64,000 nt of DNA, taken from assembly GCF_964204645.1 (NCBI RefSeq), contig NC_134025.1:23342001-23406000 (forward strand), in the 5' to 3' direction. This DNA is from Tubulanus polymorphus (taxonomy: Eukaryota; Nemertea; Palaeonemertea; Tubulaniformes; Tubulanidae). A program made the translations under genes and the position numbers. Within the stretch, counting starts at the first letter, position 1. The number at the start of each line of letters is the position of its first letter. This document shows positions 23,902 through 39,098 of this stretch, piece by piece. The notes beneath the pieces are model-generated. The model did not search any database, had not been told where the DNA came from, and worked only from the letters and a program-made list of their open reading frames with translations.

Positions 23902-26352
23902 AGATTACGTATCGCCGTACAAGAGCAGTCTATGGAAAATGAGAAATTATGTTTTGTGTGTAATTTACACTTATCGAAGTCCCGCTGTTCGTTATGAAAA
24001 AAAAAACTCACTGTCAAAATGTTCTCTAATCTCATCCGTCTGTCATATAGAAGAAAAAATGATTTATACTGAATTTAACGCTTCCCCTTCTTCTCAATAG
24101 TAGTAATGTACATGTTTTCTAGTCATGTTCTCATGTTTTTACGCTAAAGTAATAGTAGAAAACTGGACACTGTGCTGATATGATTGTGTATTTCTATGTC
24201 CAATCGGTGCTACGGACTAATTAATGACTTCGGCTTCAGAGAATTTTTCTGCGTGAGCTATAGTTAGAGATATTACCAAAAAAAAAACGCAAGTAACTAG
24301 TCGTATTTATTTCATTAATCGAGAGACTGTCGTAGATCTCTCCGCTACGATACTGATCTGATACTTTATGCGATGAAATTATTTTCTTCATTGTTTATTG
24401 CTGGTCGTGCGGTATTTTTCATCTGAACGATACCTCGATGGTCACTGCATTGTATCGTTTGAATACACGTACACAATCTTGCGCAGTCATGTTATCCACA
24501 CATTTTTGTCAGTCGTATTTTGTGAACGCCGTGTGTGGTGAGACTTCGTGACTGAGCCGTATGATATTTTGTAAAGAAAAAAAAATTGTATATATATTGA
24601 CGAAAAAAAGCACTAGATCTTGTGCTGCGTTAATTTCGACGACAAATGATTTTGGGACTTATTATTTAAGTCCCGTGCCATTCAAATGAAATTTAAGAAA
24701 ATAAGCCATTTGCTCAATTCACCGGATTCAGTTTACGATTACGATATAACAAGTAAATACATATTTCAACGGTGTTTTACGATAGGAGTTTGCCTGCTCA
24801 AAACTACTTAGTCTGTATTATCGAGTTCTTTTTATTTCTTACTAACTCAAAAGGATACAAATAAGGTGCCTTACTATTGCTGCTTGGGCTCTTTTGCTGT
24901 AATAATTGGTTGTTTAATGATTTAACATCAGTCAGTGGCTGAAATGGATGAACAAAAATTATCTAACTATCTATGACAATAGGAGTGCATGGATTACCAG
25001 TACATTTTTCGGTTAAAAAAGCGTTTGCTTTCGTTGATTTACTCAAATTTTCTGTTTTTATCTGGATGCAATCGTCACTGTATGATCTTTAGTCCCATTG
25101 AGTGTGCATCTACCCAGCAGAAAATTGAGGTAGTTGTGCATTTTCTCATTACTGTAAACGTGCACTATCGGTGTGTTAAACTATGAAACTTTGAATCGTA
25201 TGGCCATTTTCTCCATATCACAGCTTTTGCGGTGCTTATCAGACTTCAAATACTTTTCAATTCTTCCGTTATGAAGCGTCATTCAGAAGCCCGCAAGATC
25301 TTAGAAAAAAGTACCTATCGATACTGCCTACCATATGTCATCTTTCACATTTCGTCAATTTTATTTTTTGACGTCATATCGACGTATGTAACTTGTAGTT
25401 CACTGGAACCTAGCTCTCAATTTATGTCGAACACCGATGAAACAAATAGACAATGATCTCAAGCTGTGTTAAACCAGCAAGCATGAGGTTATACTTCCAC
25501 TTAAGCATTTGGTAATGAACAAATTATTTACGAAGCTTTTGATCAAAGCTAACCACGGTAGTCGGTAATCTTGACTACATAGAAAGTTCAATAACGGCTT
25601 GAGTAGTCTCCATCATGACAGATGAACGGTGAAAAACTGCTGAAGACTCTAGAAGCCGAGTGTAGACTGATAACAAAATGAAGTTCATACAGTCCTTATG
25701 AAGAAATTGTAGAATATAGTACCGTCGCAAAATTAGTGGAGACCGACTGGAATCTGGCCAAAATTTAAATGAAATGTTATGCAAATTTTGTAGATGCCTT
25801 AATGTATGTTGATATATCCAAAAAGGACTTAACGTGTGAATGTAAGCTGAATGTAATAGAAGTGTTTGTTTTCCCTTGAAGTATGTAAGTAATGAGGAAT
25901 GATTGGTCTACATTGCATTAGAAAAATTTCGCATTTTTGGTTGATATCGATTTCTAGGACGACGTTTGTCTCTGGATTTTCGACTGCAAGTGAGCTAATG
26001 CTGGCTAATACAATAGTAGATGTGTATTTATAAGCAGTTCGCTCGACCTATACTGCAGAATCATTGACAGTTTCTGCTGAGCCGACTGTTGGGACGCATG
26101 CGTGGATTTTGATTTGGAAATTAAGGCAATTTACATAGATATATATATATATATATAAGAATGCTTTGTCATATTATCCTGCAAAAATTCTCCACGAAAA
26201 CGCGCAGTTTTTAGTATGTATGAACATGTTCATGTGTTCATTGAAATGATTGAAATTACTGAGGCTGTTACAACCCTCGATGAATTAGGATTTTTTCCTG
26301 GTTCAATTTTTTCCACGTATATGTTCTCCTCTCCATGCCTCCTGGTAATAAA
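23902..26352 (+). other. Probable CSDE1 3' UTR
   Basis: No coding exon is seen. The first clear AATAAA downstream of the CSDE1 stop is at 26347-26352, which would give a 3' UTR of about 2.4 kb; earlier variant signals cannot be excluded. A short TA run lies at 26138-26157. Confidence 0.4.
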
Positions 26353-29313
26353 GTATATTTAATGAATACGAAGTTTGGACAGTGGCATTTTAATACTAAT
26401 AGAAATATAGAACTATGAAAGTTATCAAGTTGCAATGAAGTGGTGAATAAATCCGGAAATAACTTTAAGTATTCTCTTCTTGTTGTTTTTATCGAAGGAT
26501 TATCTAGTCGTGAGCTAAAATCAGATACCAAAAGGTCATATTTCAGTTACATAGATAATTGTCACAACTGTGGAACTGGATCCAGTCCTGGTTTACAAAG
26601 GTTTGGAAACTGAGAAGCAGTACTGAAAATTCATTCGGCTTGTTTGAAAATGAAATGTTTGAGTCATTGATTGTGGACTAAATGGATGTAAAACTGACAT
26701 GAGAGGAAGGTAATTTTCATATTTTGGGGAGTATTTTGACTGGATGGCGAGAAATGATCATGTAGCAGAAAGTAGAACATTACGACTCTCATCGCAACTG
26801 GCCGACGTGAATTGCGATTGTCATAGTGGATCCTCACAGAGAATTGCGTCATAGGCGATCACCTCACTTCTGAAATATTGTGGTTAATAGGGAATCTATT
26901 TCGACTGTCAAATCTTGCTATGGCAATATCCATCAAACACTTGTAGTGGTCCAGTTAATAAGGAGTCATTCATATGTACGCATTAGAGGAGGGGGAGGGG
27001 TCAGTGCAATTGCGTACTGTAATGTTTTGAAAAGATGGCCGATTTTGTGTACAGGGGAGGGGCGTTTGAAAAATTCAAATTTTATGCGTATGTAATAAAT
27101 GAATGATCCATAACTGAAGATTAGACGTCCTCTTTTTGAAACCATAACTAAATCGAAGAAAATCACAAGTTATGAGCAACCTTGCCTTTATTGTTAACCT
27201 TTACCAGAAAATAAATAAATAAATGTCATAATATCATGTAAGTACATGTAAATTCAACAATGATAAAATATTCTTCAATCACAATATTCATACAGAAAAC
27301 ATGAAGTGCATATTTATATTCAGCTATCTATAAACTGAGTTTCCCAATCTACAGACACAGTTCAGAATACATTGATTATAAAAAGCTACCGCTATATACT
27401 TCACCAGTTCCATTGTTTTGCATAACTTCATTTGGAATTACTTGCATGCAGTTAAAAATACCCCTGATGCATTTAAAAACTTCTCTACTTAAAAATATAC
27501 AATCAAATTTTATTGCAGGCTACTAAAGCTTTGGGTTGTAAAACATAAAGATGAAAAGTGACAATTAACACTTGACAATACTGGTGACCATTCGTCAGTA
27601 GTCTTAAATCCTGAATTACATACATAGCAAGTTCTAACAAGAGCTTTCTATTGAATGAATTAAGTATTTTTTTCACATTTTAATGGGCCATTAATTTGAG
27701 CAGAAATTAGATGGTTGTTCAATTTTCTTCAAGCGAGATTTTCCTAAAATACTGACAAACACATAAAACCTTAGTCATAAAAGCTACTTGAAATTCCTGA
27801 TAAAATTAAAGCAAATACATACTAAACTTAAATGGTGACATATTTCAGAAGTAACTAACTACTGTAGCTGTTCTATGCACTAAACGTTTCAAAACATCAA
27901 TTGATTATTATCATCATCAAAACATGAATGATTGAATACAACTTAAACACCTTTTTTTCAATAAATATAAACGCTTTTTTGGCTAAAATATAAAATCTCT
28001 TAAAATCTAACAATTTGGTTTCTTAAAATAATAGCTTCAGACAAATATTTGTACATACAACAGCCTATAGAATCAGAGTTTGAGCATGATTTGAGTAAAC
28101 ATTTTTGGAGGTTCTACTATTGCACAACATTAGTAATCACTCTTAAGTATCCGAACATTTATCAGAATGGAAGACATCACTGAAATGTATAGACCCATAT
28201 CGAAAAGTGACTTAGGAATAATCTATATGCAAAATTCACATTCAATTATTGTCACAAATAATACAAATTTATGTATCAGTAGTGTTTCTTGAGGCATCGA
28301 ACACACCTCATCTACTTGCTTTAGATATAAAGATTCCCAATCAAAATTTTTGGAATGTTTAATACTTGTAATCAATGACAGTTTGGAAGACTAGACAGTA
28401 GATGACTCGATAAAGAAAATTATTCATTAACCAGAAGCTAAATCTAATTAACCTCTCATCTTAGCTGAAAGACTTGGAGCAATAAGTCTGACACACTGAA
28501 AGAGAAAAATGTTTTTCTATAAAACAGTGCACTTTTAATACAAGCATAAATACATAACACCATGATACATCTACAGTACAAATCACAATGTCAAATCAGG
28601 TGCAACAAGCCAATTTCTCAATCAAAATATTTTATCCAATATGTTCCATCAATCCTGTAGAGCAGAATGATTCCGTTGAATCTACAGTGCTTAATTCAAT
28701 GTTGATGGACGGATCATTAGCGTTCATCTTAAGAAAGGAAAACCTTTTTTCAATTCTTATGTAACATACACTGGTTATTCATTGAGCCACAAAGCATAAT
28801 TGTATCCCATTCTCTCAACACACCTTTTCATCGGTACATAAATAAAATCACTTACGCAAAGAATCAATTCAAAACGTACATATTTACTATTACGCAAAAC
28901 TACAATCATTTTGATGAAGTTTTTAAGTTCAGTATTTCCAAACTTACGCCCATCCCATATCAATGCTGCAGCCAGCAAAATATATTATAAAACATTCTTC
29001 ATTTAAACATCTTTGGTTAGTTTACTTATTGATGGAATCTATCTAAATACAAGGGGGACGGAGTGCTATCAGTTTCTAAACAACAAACACAGCAGATTTC
29101 CCGTACACCAATAACACTATACAAGAAAAACAAGTAACAACTTTGTATAGGTCTTATTTTTGAAGTAAAACTGTCATTGATGATGATAAATAGATACCTG
29201 TAGCTGAGTGATGCCAAAAGCTGCTAGAAAAAAACCAAGATCAGAAAAACATAGATCGAGGTGAATGATGACATGGATGGAAATGTTAAAATGATGCAAT
29301 GACTTTGAAGACA
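26353..29313 (-). other. Convergent intergenic space and probable CRACR2A 3' UTR
   Basis: Very AT-rich with no supported coding exon. On the minus strand the reverse of 27187-27192 is AATAAA, a plausible polyadenylation signal for CRACR2A giving a UTR of about 2.1 kb. The two candidate 3' ends are about 0.8 kb apart and do not overlap. Confidence 0.4.
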
Positions 29314-32300
29314 TCAACTACAGCAACCCTTTTTCTTTAAGGATTCAGGCGGCTCTTGTAGTGTCAGAGCCTTTTCCATTTCTCTATCTTCCCGTTCCCT
29401 TAGTTTTCTGAAAATTGAAAATTTTAAATTCAATCTCGATGAAAAAAGCTTTGGATTTAGAAAGTCTATGATATTGGTCATGACGAATGAGAATGGTTTG
29501 AAGTTTTAAGGTTTACTCACCTAGCCATAGCTTCTATTGATTCTTGAACGTTTATTCCAGATTTGGCACTGGTTTCATAGAATAGCGCATCATATTCCTG
29601 AAAGTAAGCCATTGGAATTACATATTACCCGGTAATCAAATCGGCATGAATTGCATTACGCGCGTTATGTTGCATACTTCAGCTAGCTTTTGTCCATCTC
29701 TCTCCTTCACAGATCGATTTTCTTCATCTTCTAATAAATCTAATTTATTACCAACCAGGACGAGTACCGTTCCATATTCTACGCCCTCCTAAAATGCAGA
29801 TAAATGTTTATTACAGCACTGCAGTACCGGGACATACTAAATACAACTAGTTATTCACTATTTTTTTCATGGCTTTGATATTCAAAAATGAAAAAGAGTT
29901 ATCCTTAATGCGAAGTAAAAATAGAATTTACCAAACTCAAAAAGTCTTCAAAAAATATTTCTTTTTAAATTTTGTAAATATCCTAAAACATTTGAATACC
30001 ATATCGCTTACCTGCACACTTAGTATCCAATTTCTAACATTCGTAAATGAAGATTCCGATGTAACATCATACATTAAGAGCACGCCGTCAGCTTTTCGAA
30101 AATACTGCTTTGTGATACTTCGAAATCTGAAATTGAATACAAAAATGCATTAAGAGGTATCAAAGTTCTTAAGTGCACAGAGACATATGGATCCGGAAAT
30201 GAATCATTGCAAAATGATTTTCTAGGCTCGATGACGGCATATTTTCCTAATGTTTCTTACCTTTCTTGTCCAGCTGTGTCCCAGAGTTGTAACGCTACCA
30301 TATGCCTATCAACGATCAACGCCTTCACTTGAAAATCAACACCTAAAATATAAAGAGTTTTTTCCACAGTTTGCAAAGGAAATGCGGACTGATATTCACC
30401 ATGGAAATACAATGAAAGTCTAGCACATGTTTCTGAATTTCAGCAAATTCAGAAACACATGTTGTTTTGTCCGACATGAAGGATTATTAACCACCAAACT
30501 CACCAATCGTTGCACTGAAAGTAGCTTTAAATTCATTCGTGCAAAATCGATGAATAAAACTGCTCTTGCCAACACCGGAATCACCTATGAATACCACTTT
30601 GAAAACTCGTTCAGGCGTCGTAGGTAGTGGCTCCTCCTCCTAAACAGAAACAAGTCATCAGCACTAATTATATGAAAAGTTATTGTACGCCCGGTAGTGA
30701 AAGTTGATTATTTAGAGCCAATTTAGAGAAATCACCAAAATATACACTCTTTCAGATGATGTCAGGAAGAACAATCTTTATCTTTCTACAAGTTTTTGAG
30801 CTTATTCTATTTACAAATGTTATATGAGCATATTGATATATGGCATACACATGTACAGGGTGTCACAAGACAGAGTCAGTAAGTCACTTGGTCGCAGTCA
30901 AATACACCAAATATGCCATACTCTGTAACTCTCTTTTCATCCATTGTAGATAAGATATGAAAGATGTTAGCTTTAATATTGATGAATTGGCAAACAAATA
31001 AATGAATCAGAAAAGCAAATTTGCAGTAACATAGGCAATAGAAACAGTTGTAAAGACTGTTTATGAAAACTGAGCATTCAAATTTGTACATATCAACCAC
31101 ACAGAATACAAATCAAAGCAAAAAATAGAATTAGGTATGCAATTTTGTTTGAGATATACATGTACATATATAGATAGCCAAGAGAAAATCTACATTAACT
31201 AACCTACGTAACTATATTTGCAGCAATAATGGCGAAAATTGATATGAAATTATTTGCTTTGCTCACTGGAAATGCTGAAGCAAAAGTTGACAGACACTCT
31301 TTTATATTTGACTAAATGAATGGCAATAATGAGCTCTAAGCAAAAACCTCGGACAGTTGATGCGCTACTCACACTGATGGAAGGGAGGGATTTCTGGGTC
31401 TAAAATTAAAGAAAAGCGTTCACGAAATGCATTGGAATGAAACCAATCATGATGAACGATCAACACGAGTGGCAGTGCTGTATCTACATATGGTGAAAAA
31501 ACAATGCTTAGATGTTTTGCAACTTTGTCTGTACAAATCCCATCATTACAGACATCCCATTACCAGTAACCATTAGCACTCGAAATCAATTTTATGTGTA
31601 ACTACATGTAACAGTGTTTAGTTACCTCATGTGTTTCAGGATGGCTGTTAGCACCTACAGGTTGTTGTCTAGTCATATTCTGAGCCATTTCATCTCTGGA
31701 AAATCCAATAGTATTAGCATACAGCTATGTAGGCATAATATAGGCCTATGCGCTATGAACGCAGCAGATAAATCGTGGTACTCACTTTCCCATACCATCA
31801 GGCAGATCAAACTCAGAACGTTTCACACGCATGCTACGATATTTCCTACAAAATATCAATATCAAAATTACAACAGCAGACAGCATTAGGACTGTAATAA
31901 TTGAACTAAATTCATGGGGATACTGAATTGAAAATAAATATATGTATTTCTTTAAGTGTTTGTAAACTTCTCAATTAGAATGAGTCTTTTTACTAGTTGT
32001 CTGCATCACATTTGTGATGTGGATACAAGCTTTCTTGCACTAAGCCCAAACCATTGGAAGGCGTACTTCAGTAACATTACATTTTGTTAGTTAACCAATG
32101 TGGCTGCCACATTCAAACTTTTTTCATTTGGCATATGACGTAAGAAAGGAATGAAATCACTTGCCTATCAGTTCTGCCACCTAATCTTGATTCATCAGCA
32201 CTGTCACTATCATCTGATAAGTTATTGGCTCTCCAGTTCGAGTCCATTGATTGATAGCGTTTCATTTTTCCTCGCCTTTGAGCCGCTTCTAAACGATCGG

Positions 32301-35300
32301 GATTTGGCGCATGGTGCAGCGAATCCATTTGCATATTTTGAGCAATAAATGCATCATCGTCACATTCGATATCTTCATCGATTCCATCGACATTACTTCC
32401 TGTACTCATTCTAAAATCAAGCATAAAGCAATAAAAAAGTCATTCACATCAATCGCAAGCACGACTGCTACAACTTACGGTCTAATGAAATCTTTTGCAA
32501 TCATTTTCATAATCATAATTTAAGCCAAATGAATGTCTTAAAAGGTTTAGGTACCCGCAGAAAACACTGCTTTGAAAATGCTTATGGCTTTCGTCAGAAT
32601 CTCACCTTGGTGAAAAATAATTCGACAGAATTGAACCTTGTTTGACTAAAGTATTTTTCTTTGGCTCAGATGAAGCTGGAGCGGTAGCAGTAGTGGGAGC
32701 TCCCGGCGAAGATGGAACACCACCTTCCTTGCCGTCATCCACGCTCAGATGTGGCGCTCGCTCACCCATGGCCTATGAATCAGAGGGAATTAACTTTTCT
32801 ATAAATTCATTTCAAAATGTATGGAAATTTTGAATTGGTTTCATAATAAGTGCATATTACCTAGAAAGCACATTTTTGAATAAATTCAGATTACATATGA
32901 AGAAGTAACAAAAATATCTTGAAAGATACATAATTATAATACATTTGCACTGATGGTAGAATCAATTCATGACTACTACCATTAATACGTACATCTAAAA
33001 TAGGTTGACGGGACTGGGATAAAGAACAGTAAGGTTTATAGCTATCAGGAGTGAGATTTTCAAACTCAAAAGCGCATGCAAGGTATTTATACTGATAAAA
33101 GGTCTATCAAAGCCAAAAATGCTAAAAGAAAAAAAAATCCCTTCTGGCAAGATTGTTTCGATGGAAGTCTTCCCCTGAATAGTGGTATCAATAGTTGATT
33201 TCTAGTAGGCTACAATGAAGGTGGGTCTGATGATGGACGTATAAACTCTATAAACTCTAGTTTATACATCCATGGTTTGATATATGTTATATGTCAATTC
33301 TACAATGTAGACACATGCAGTGAATATTTGAAACGCGGTTAGACACGAATCTAGTTCGTCAATTCCTTTCTAAGCGTAGTTTAAATGTCTGATATGTCTA
33401 TGCTCAAATGCATGACTACATTCAACATATAATGATCATTCATTTATATCTATATACGTATTGTAGAAGAAAAGTGATAAGAAACAATAGAAAATGTTAA
33501 CAGTAAAACTGATTGGAAAATGATTAAAATATTTCAATTGAAACAATGAATTAAAATGCAATGATGTATTGATAAATTGTAACAAAATGTGAAAGAATTA
33601 AAAAAATAAATTCTTGGTCATCAAACACTTAGTGGAAATGTACTCATTTAGTTTAGCCAAATGAAAAATGAAATAAAATTAGAATGACCATCCAAAAACT
33701 AAAGCAAGCACATGTGTTTTGTGTAAGGTCAAGGGTGCAACAAATACGGTGAACAGACGTTATTTTCTGACATACCAATCTAACTACGTTCTTTTGACAT
33801 ACCCAGAACAGGAAATGATAATCTATTTACCGCCAGTAAGTTATACCGGTAAATCTAAATTTCTGATTAGTGTCAAGGAAATTGCTTAATGTGAATGTGA
33901 GTGTGTTAGATGAAATATATAGTGTTCATTGTGGGTTTTAAAGATGAAAATACCTGATCCATTTCCTGGTGTAAATTGGTAACACCCTATCAAATAAAAA
34001 CATTAGATACATATTTACAACTTACTGTGTACGTGTGGAAAATACCTCAGCAGATGAAGAAAGCTTTGAGACTCGGCAACAAAGCGAGATACCAATCATA
34101 TATCGGATTATGGAAATGATATTTTAAATGGATTTTTTTCAAAAGAATGACGCAACATGAATTATGGAATATGAATGTATCAAAAAAGTGTTGACTAATA
34201 CCTGTAAAAGTACTGAACGAAAAAGGCCAATAATTTTCTGATAAATGGTAACTGCTCTGTACAGTGGTTCTATGAATAATGATGGGTTCTCAAACTACTA
34301 CCAGCTGACATAACTCTGCTGTGTTTTGTTAACTTCATTATTCTTCATTTATCTAATGGCCCCAATGCTAAGGGTGCACTTAAGGGATCGATCAAATCCA
34401 AAACAGCTATGTAACTTAGTAACCATTGGCTAATAGAATATCTGTACCAAATATGGTGATGATCCAATAATGCTTAGTAGCAATTCATAGGAATACGGGG
34501 CCAACGCAGAAGGGCCCCTTAGATGTTCTATGGGCAAGGACCACAACTATAAAAACTCTTTGAGGATATTCGATAATCTGATGGACAATGATGGCTACCC
34601 CCAAAAACATCAGCTCAACTGACCTTTGGTCACGAAGGAGCTAAAAAGATCATTTCAAACACTGAACACGGATACGTTATTCTAATGACCAAGATAATCA
34701 TATTGATTCAAATAATTTTGTCAAAGAACCCATCACTGCAAAAAAGCTCAAGTAGTTAGCGCAGTTAAGCTTTAAATACCGGTAGGAGAAAATCACGCTG
34801 CGCTAGAATAATAAATTGAGGAGATGAGAAATCTGTTTTCACTCAAGAAATCATCACTGCAGACCAGGGTACCGGTAATTCATATATATATATATATATT
34901 TGTTTATAGCAGCTATCCCAGGAGAATGGAATCACACACAATATCACAAGAGATCTTTGTCCCAGCAATGTACATGTATATGTTACATGTAGAACTAAGC
35001 CGAAGGTTTTGCTCAGTCTCCAAGCTCCTCGTCCAAGCAATATATCTGCGATTAATTCAAATCACACAAAGTGCAAACCTGAGTCGAATCATTTCTGTCT
35101 GTTTTCACCTGGGTCAGACAGTCGAAATTGTTTAATATCGTTATATGGCATACCGCGAAAAATATCGCGTTATATAATAATATACAGTCCCATCTCAATA
35201 CCATATCGGGTCAATACATAGAATACCCTGGCTCAACAAAAGCACAAGGGGACTATCCGGGCTGTATATTAATTAAGGCAATCAAATCATGGCATCGGCG

Positions 35301-38300
35301 TAAAAAATAACATATAGATGAAAAAGTTTTTAAACTCCTTATGTTAAAGTACATGAGCAAAAGAAAATCATCGAAACCAACGTGTAGCTATTGTAGATTT
35401 GTATGAGCAGTAGATACTGGTTATCGAATCGAAAGCATAGTTAAATGCAAGTGATAAATATACGAATGTAGAGATTGCATACGATGAAATGCTTACCCAT
35501 TTAGCCCAGTTCTCATCCTTTTCGTCTCTCAACTTTTTGTTGACGTCACGCAGCATTTCGAGCTGTCGTACGAGCGACTCTCTCTCGACGGCGATATTCT
35601 CGCTGATATTCATCGCTGCCCTGCAAATGATTAGAATGCTGAAACACACAAGAACGCGACGCGTGTGTGAAGACCGGCGATATTACTACCTCCGCCGACG
35701 TCGAGATCCATCGGCGGCTCGTGACAAACAGATCGTGCAAACAATATACAACACAATTCACATTTTGTATCTATGCGTATTGTGTATGTTGTGTCAAATT
35801 CTTAGGATACATCGATATACAAATGCTCTAAAAATAATGCTTTACTAACTGTCAATTGTGCATGAAGACACACTTATAATTGAAATGAAAAGATAAAACA
35901 ACTAATGAGAACGAACGTATAGAGAAGCATCCATGCTCCATGCGATCTGTTTGTCATGCACTGGTGGCAACATCACCTACCTTCATCTATTGACTATGCA
36001 TAGCATGCTGGGACCGAGGTCCTAGAAAGATACATCAACGACAAGGTATAAAGGTTTATCTATGTACATTCGGAAAAAAGGAATAAATGAAATCGCTGCT
36101 ACCACGTTTTTACGAGAATACCTAGAAGTCTATTAAGAAGACACCGTCTATATCAAAAGTGGGAATAATGAACCTATTTGAGTTTTTGCAAGGTAGACAC
36201 CATTCCACATATCTATGCGCTTAAGATGAGATTGAGAATAGCTTAAGACAGAATAGATTTTCAAATCCTCTCAAACGAATGCTACGCGCGTATTCCACTA
36301 ATATAGATGTGGCTTAGTAATTGTACATGCTATGTCGAAAACAACAGTTTCACTCGAGTTTTCATATCAAAAAGCAGCCATTTATAATAATAGTTTTTGT
36401 TATTATTTGATGATAATCAGATGAGGTTCAAGACCACCAACCTGGCTCTTTCTTTTTTCTCAATCTTCTGTTGGTCGGATAATTGTTTGATGTACGTTCG
36501 ACTTTCTTCTAAGGAATCTTGCGAATTGGCCAGCATATCCTCTAATTCCAATTTTTCCTGTACAATGAAGCAATTGAATACATATATTCATGATAGAAAC
36601 CTAACATATTCATCCCTTATTCATCACTATTTCGTTACTTACCTTGAATAGTCGATCATTCTCGAGTTTGGTTTCAGCCTCCATTGAATTCAATTGATTC
36701 AGTCGATCTTCCATCTATTCTCAGAAATATTGAGAAAACACGAATCAACATACATTTTAGCAACACTTATCGAAGAATAGAACATAATTTCTATACCAAT
36801 TTCTTACACTTATGAAGAGTAGCTCGAATCGAACCTTACCTCTGTATGTCTACGCAATAATTCCTGCAGTTGCTTGTCCTTTTCGTACAAATCTTTTTCT
36901 AAATCACTACGAATTTCCCTTTCCCTCTGTTTCTCCTGCAAATCACACCATAACGAAATATTTAGATTTAATCTTAACAATTCAGTTAGTAAATAAGCAC
37001 ATATTATATATGTTTTACCCAGTTCTTACCTCGTTTAGAATCTTTTCCCTCTCAGTTTTAATTTGATTTTCCATTTCTTCGTACAATTTTCGCACTTCTT
37101 CATCGTGTGCATTCGCTTTACTGAAAAAATAAAGCAAAAATGAGGTAATTCTTCAAAAGCTCATAAATTGTGTGCGATGCCTCGTAAATGAGTCAATAAT
37201 CAGGGAGAACGTGCTAAAATCTAACATACGATTTTAAGGCAGATTCTATTGTTTGATAATCTGATTGCGTTTTCTTAACTTCGTTCGTGATTTTACTGAG
37301 GAACTCCTCGAAACCAGACAACAGATTAGGGTCCTCTTTCCGTAAACGTCCCCAAAGATGCTTCAATGTTTCTTGACTGAAGTATAAGGAAAATGCATAC
37401 AATACGGAGATAGTTTTTCAGGCTCATTAAAATATGTATTTGATATTTAGTAATTAAGGAGCAGCCTGTAGCCCGTAGTAGGAAGAAGTACCGGTATAAA
37501 CCACAGGTGTTCAAAGAGGGGATTGTACTACTTGTCGCATTGATGAATTACTCACTCGTCAAACATTCCCATGGCGCCCATATTTTCCATTGTTTCGTTA
37601 AATACTTCATCCTCATCTCCGGACAATTCGGCGCTGAACGGATGTTCGGTTTCATACACTTCATTATTCGCGTTCACTTTCTCTTCTTCTGGTTTGTTCA
37701 TTCCAAGAAAAACTCCTGAAATCGAAACCGATATTCAGCGATGGTATCACTTACCTAATAGTATAATTATAACCAGTACGTTGAATAGTTTTAATGTTCT
37801 AGATTAAAAGTCGCTGCCTGAATCAATATATAACATAACATTTCAGAAGCCAACTCAATGATTTTAAAAATTGTTCATGACGTAAAAATGAATGTACATG
37901 TGGGTTTGATGATCAGATTATTATGGTCAAGCATGCAGCTGCAGTTTGTGTAGTCATTCAGTTTGGAAAAGGCTTCAAATAAAAATCCAAGTTTTAGAGG
38001 ACTATTGTTGTTGCCGTTTACAGCGAACCCAGCTTATGTATTGGGCTGAAAACCAATTTTCATATTCTCTAAGAACAAAATCCTTCTACTGAATCAGGAT
38101 TCCAAAAGCCATCTACAAATGTTTCCAAGATTCCGCAGGTAGTCAAATTTTCAATGATCAAAAAACATTTTTCTAAAACATGCGTTCAATATTCCAAAAC
38201 TTAAAATTGATGTGTAAGGCGTTAACAAACCGGATATCGTCTTTCTTGGGAAATAGAGAATGATCTCAGGGGATGACCCCCCTAGGGCCGATGAAAATCA

Positions 38301-39098
38301 TTTAGAAATGTGTTACTGTACGCAATAAACGTTTGAACGCTGGTTCGATATCATACTGACGTATATAATACTGTAACATGTTTTCAGACAATGGGCCCAT
38401 AACCCCTGACTGATTCAGATGAATCCTTCCATTTGTACGTACATGAAATATAATGTACGCAGCTGTACACAGTTATAAAGACTATTAGTTTATTTCGAAG
38501 CAGGTGTTCCTGGGTCCTAGTTTGTTTACATAAGTAACGCAGCGATAAAATAGCCAGACAATCAGATAATTCTATGAAATGTACATAGTTATAATCATGA
38601 TAAACCCGATGCAGATTCGCTTTTGCGAATAAATCCATAGATATTTAGACATCTATCCACGTAGCATTAGTTTTCCATAACTGAATTATACAGGGACTGC
38701 CAACGCTGAAACGTGCTATAAGTAACAAATTGATTTTTTTTCAGTTATCAGCATTGGTTATCAACGCTCAATACTGAAAATCAGGAACAATTGGCAGCTC
38801 GGTATACCATGCACATATATCTTTAAATTCTCCACTCACCAAATCCATCAGTAAATTCTTCCAGGGTAAGGTATCCATTTCCGTCATCGTCCAATGAATC
38901 AAACACCGATTCTAATTGGTCTGGATTCAAAGGTAGTTCATTTTGTAAACGTTGCATATCTCGCTTCGTGATAAATCCTTTATTTTCGGCATCGCAAATC
39001 GCGAACAGTTCGTGAGCTTTTTGCACCATCATAGCTTCAATATCGAGAGGGGCTCCAGGCTCATCACTGGCCAGCCCTTGTTCGGTATAGGTCGCCAT
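29314..39098 (-). CDS. CRACR2A: CRACR2A long form: EF-hand, coiled coil and Rab GTPase
   Basis: Twenty coding exons: 38840-39098, 37556-37715, 37230-37376, 37030-37120, 36840-36935, 36643-36714, 36442-36557, 35497-35620, 33954-33986, 32606-32772, 32165-32410, 31786-31845, 31626-31695, 31373-31399, 30504-30639, 30261-30342, 30012-30126, 29678-29788, 29521-29597, 29314-29407. They total 2283 nt (760 aa). The N-terminus has paired EF-hands with [17 protein letters not shown] and a canonical loop [12 protein letters not shown], near-identical to vertebrate CRACR2A. A long coiled coil follows (about 170-355), then a low-complexity Ser/Pro linker. The Rab domain shows GDSGVGKS (P-loop), ATIGVDF, WDTAGQE, GNKLDL and ETSAKSG, and ends in GCCS, a prenylation-type tail. 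Family role: calcium-sensing large Rab GTPase acting with Orai/STIM and in vesicle trafficking. The 33- and 27-nt exons rest on splice sites and phase only. A 3' splice site at 39105-39107 puts only 6 nt of UTR before the ATG. Confidence 0.93.
34881..34900. repeat. Short (TA)n run
   Basis: Twenty-base AT dinucleotide run in a CRACR2A intron. Confidence 0.9.
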
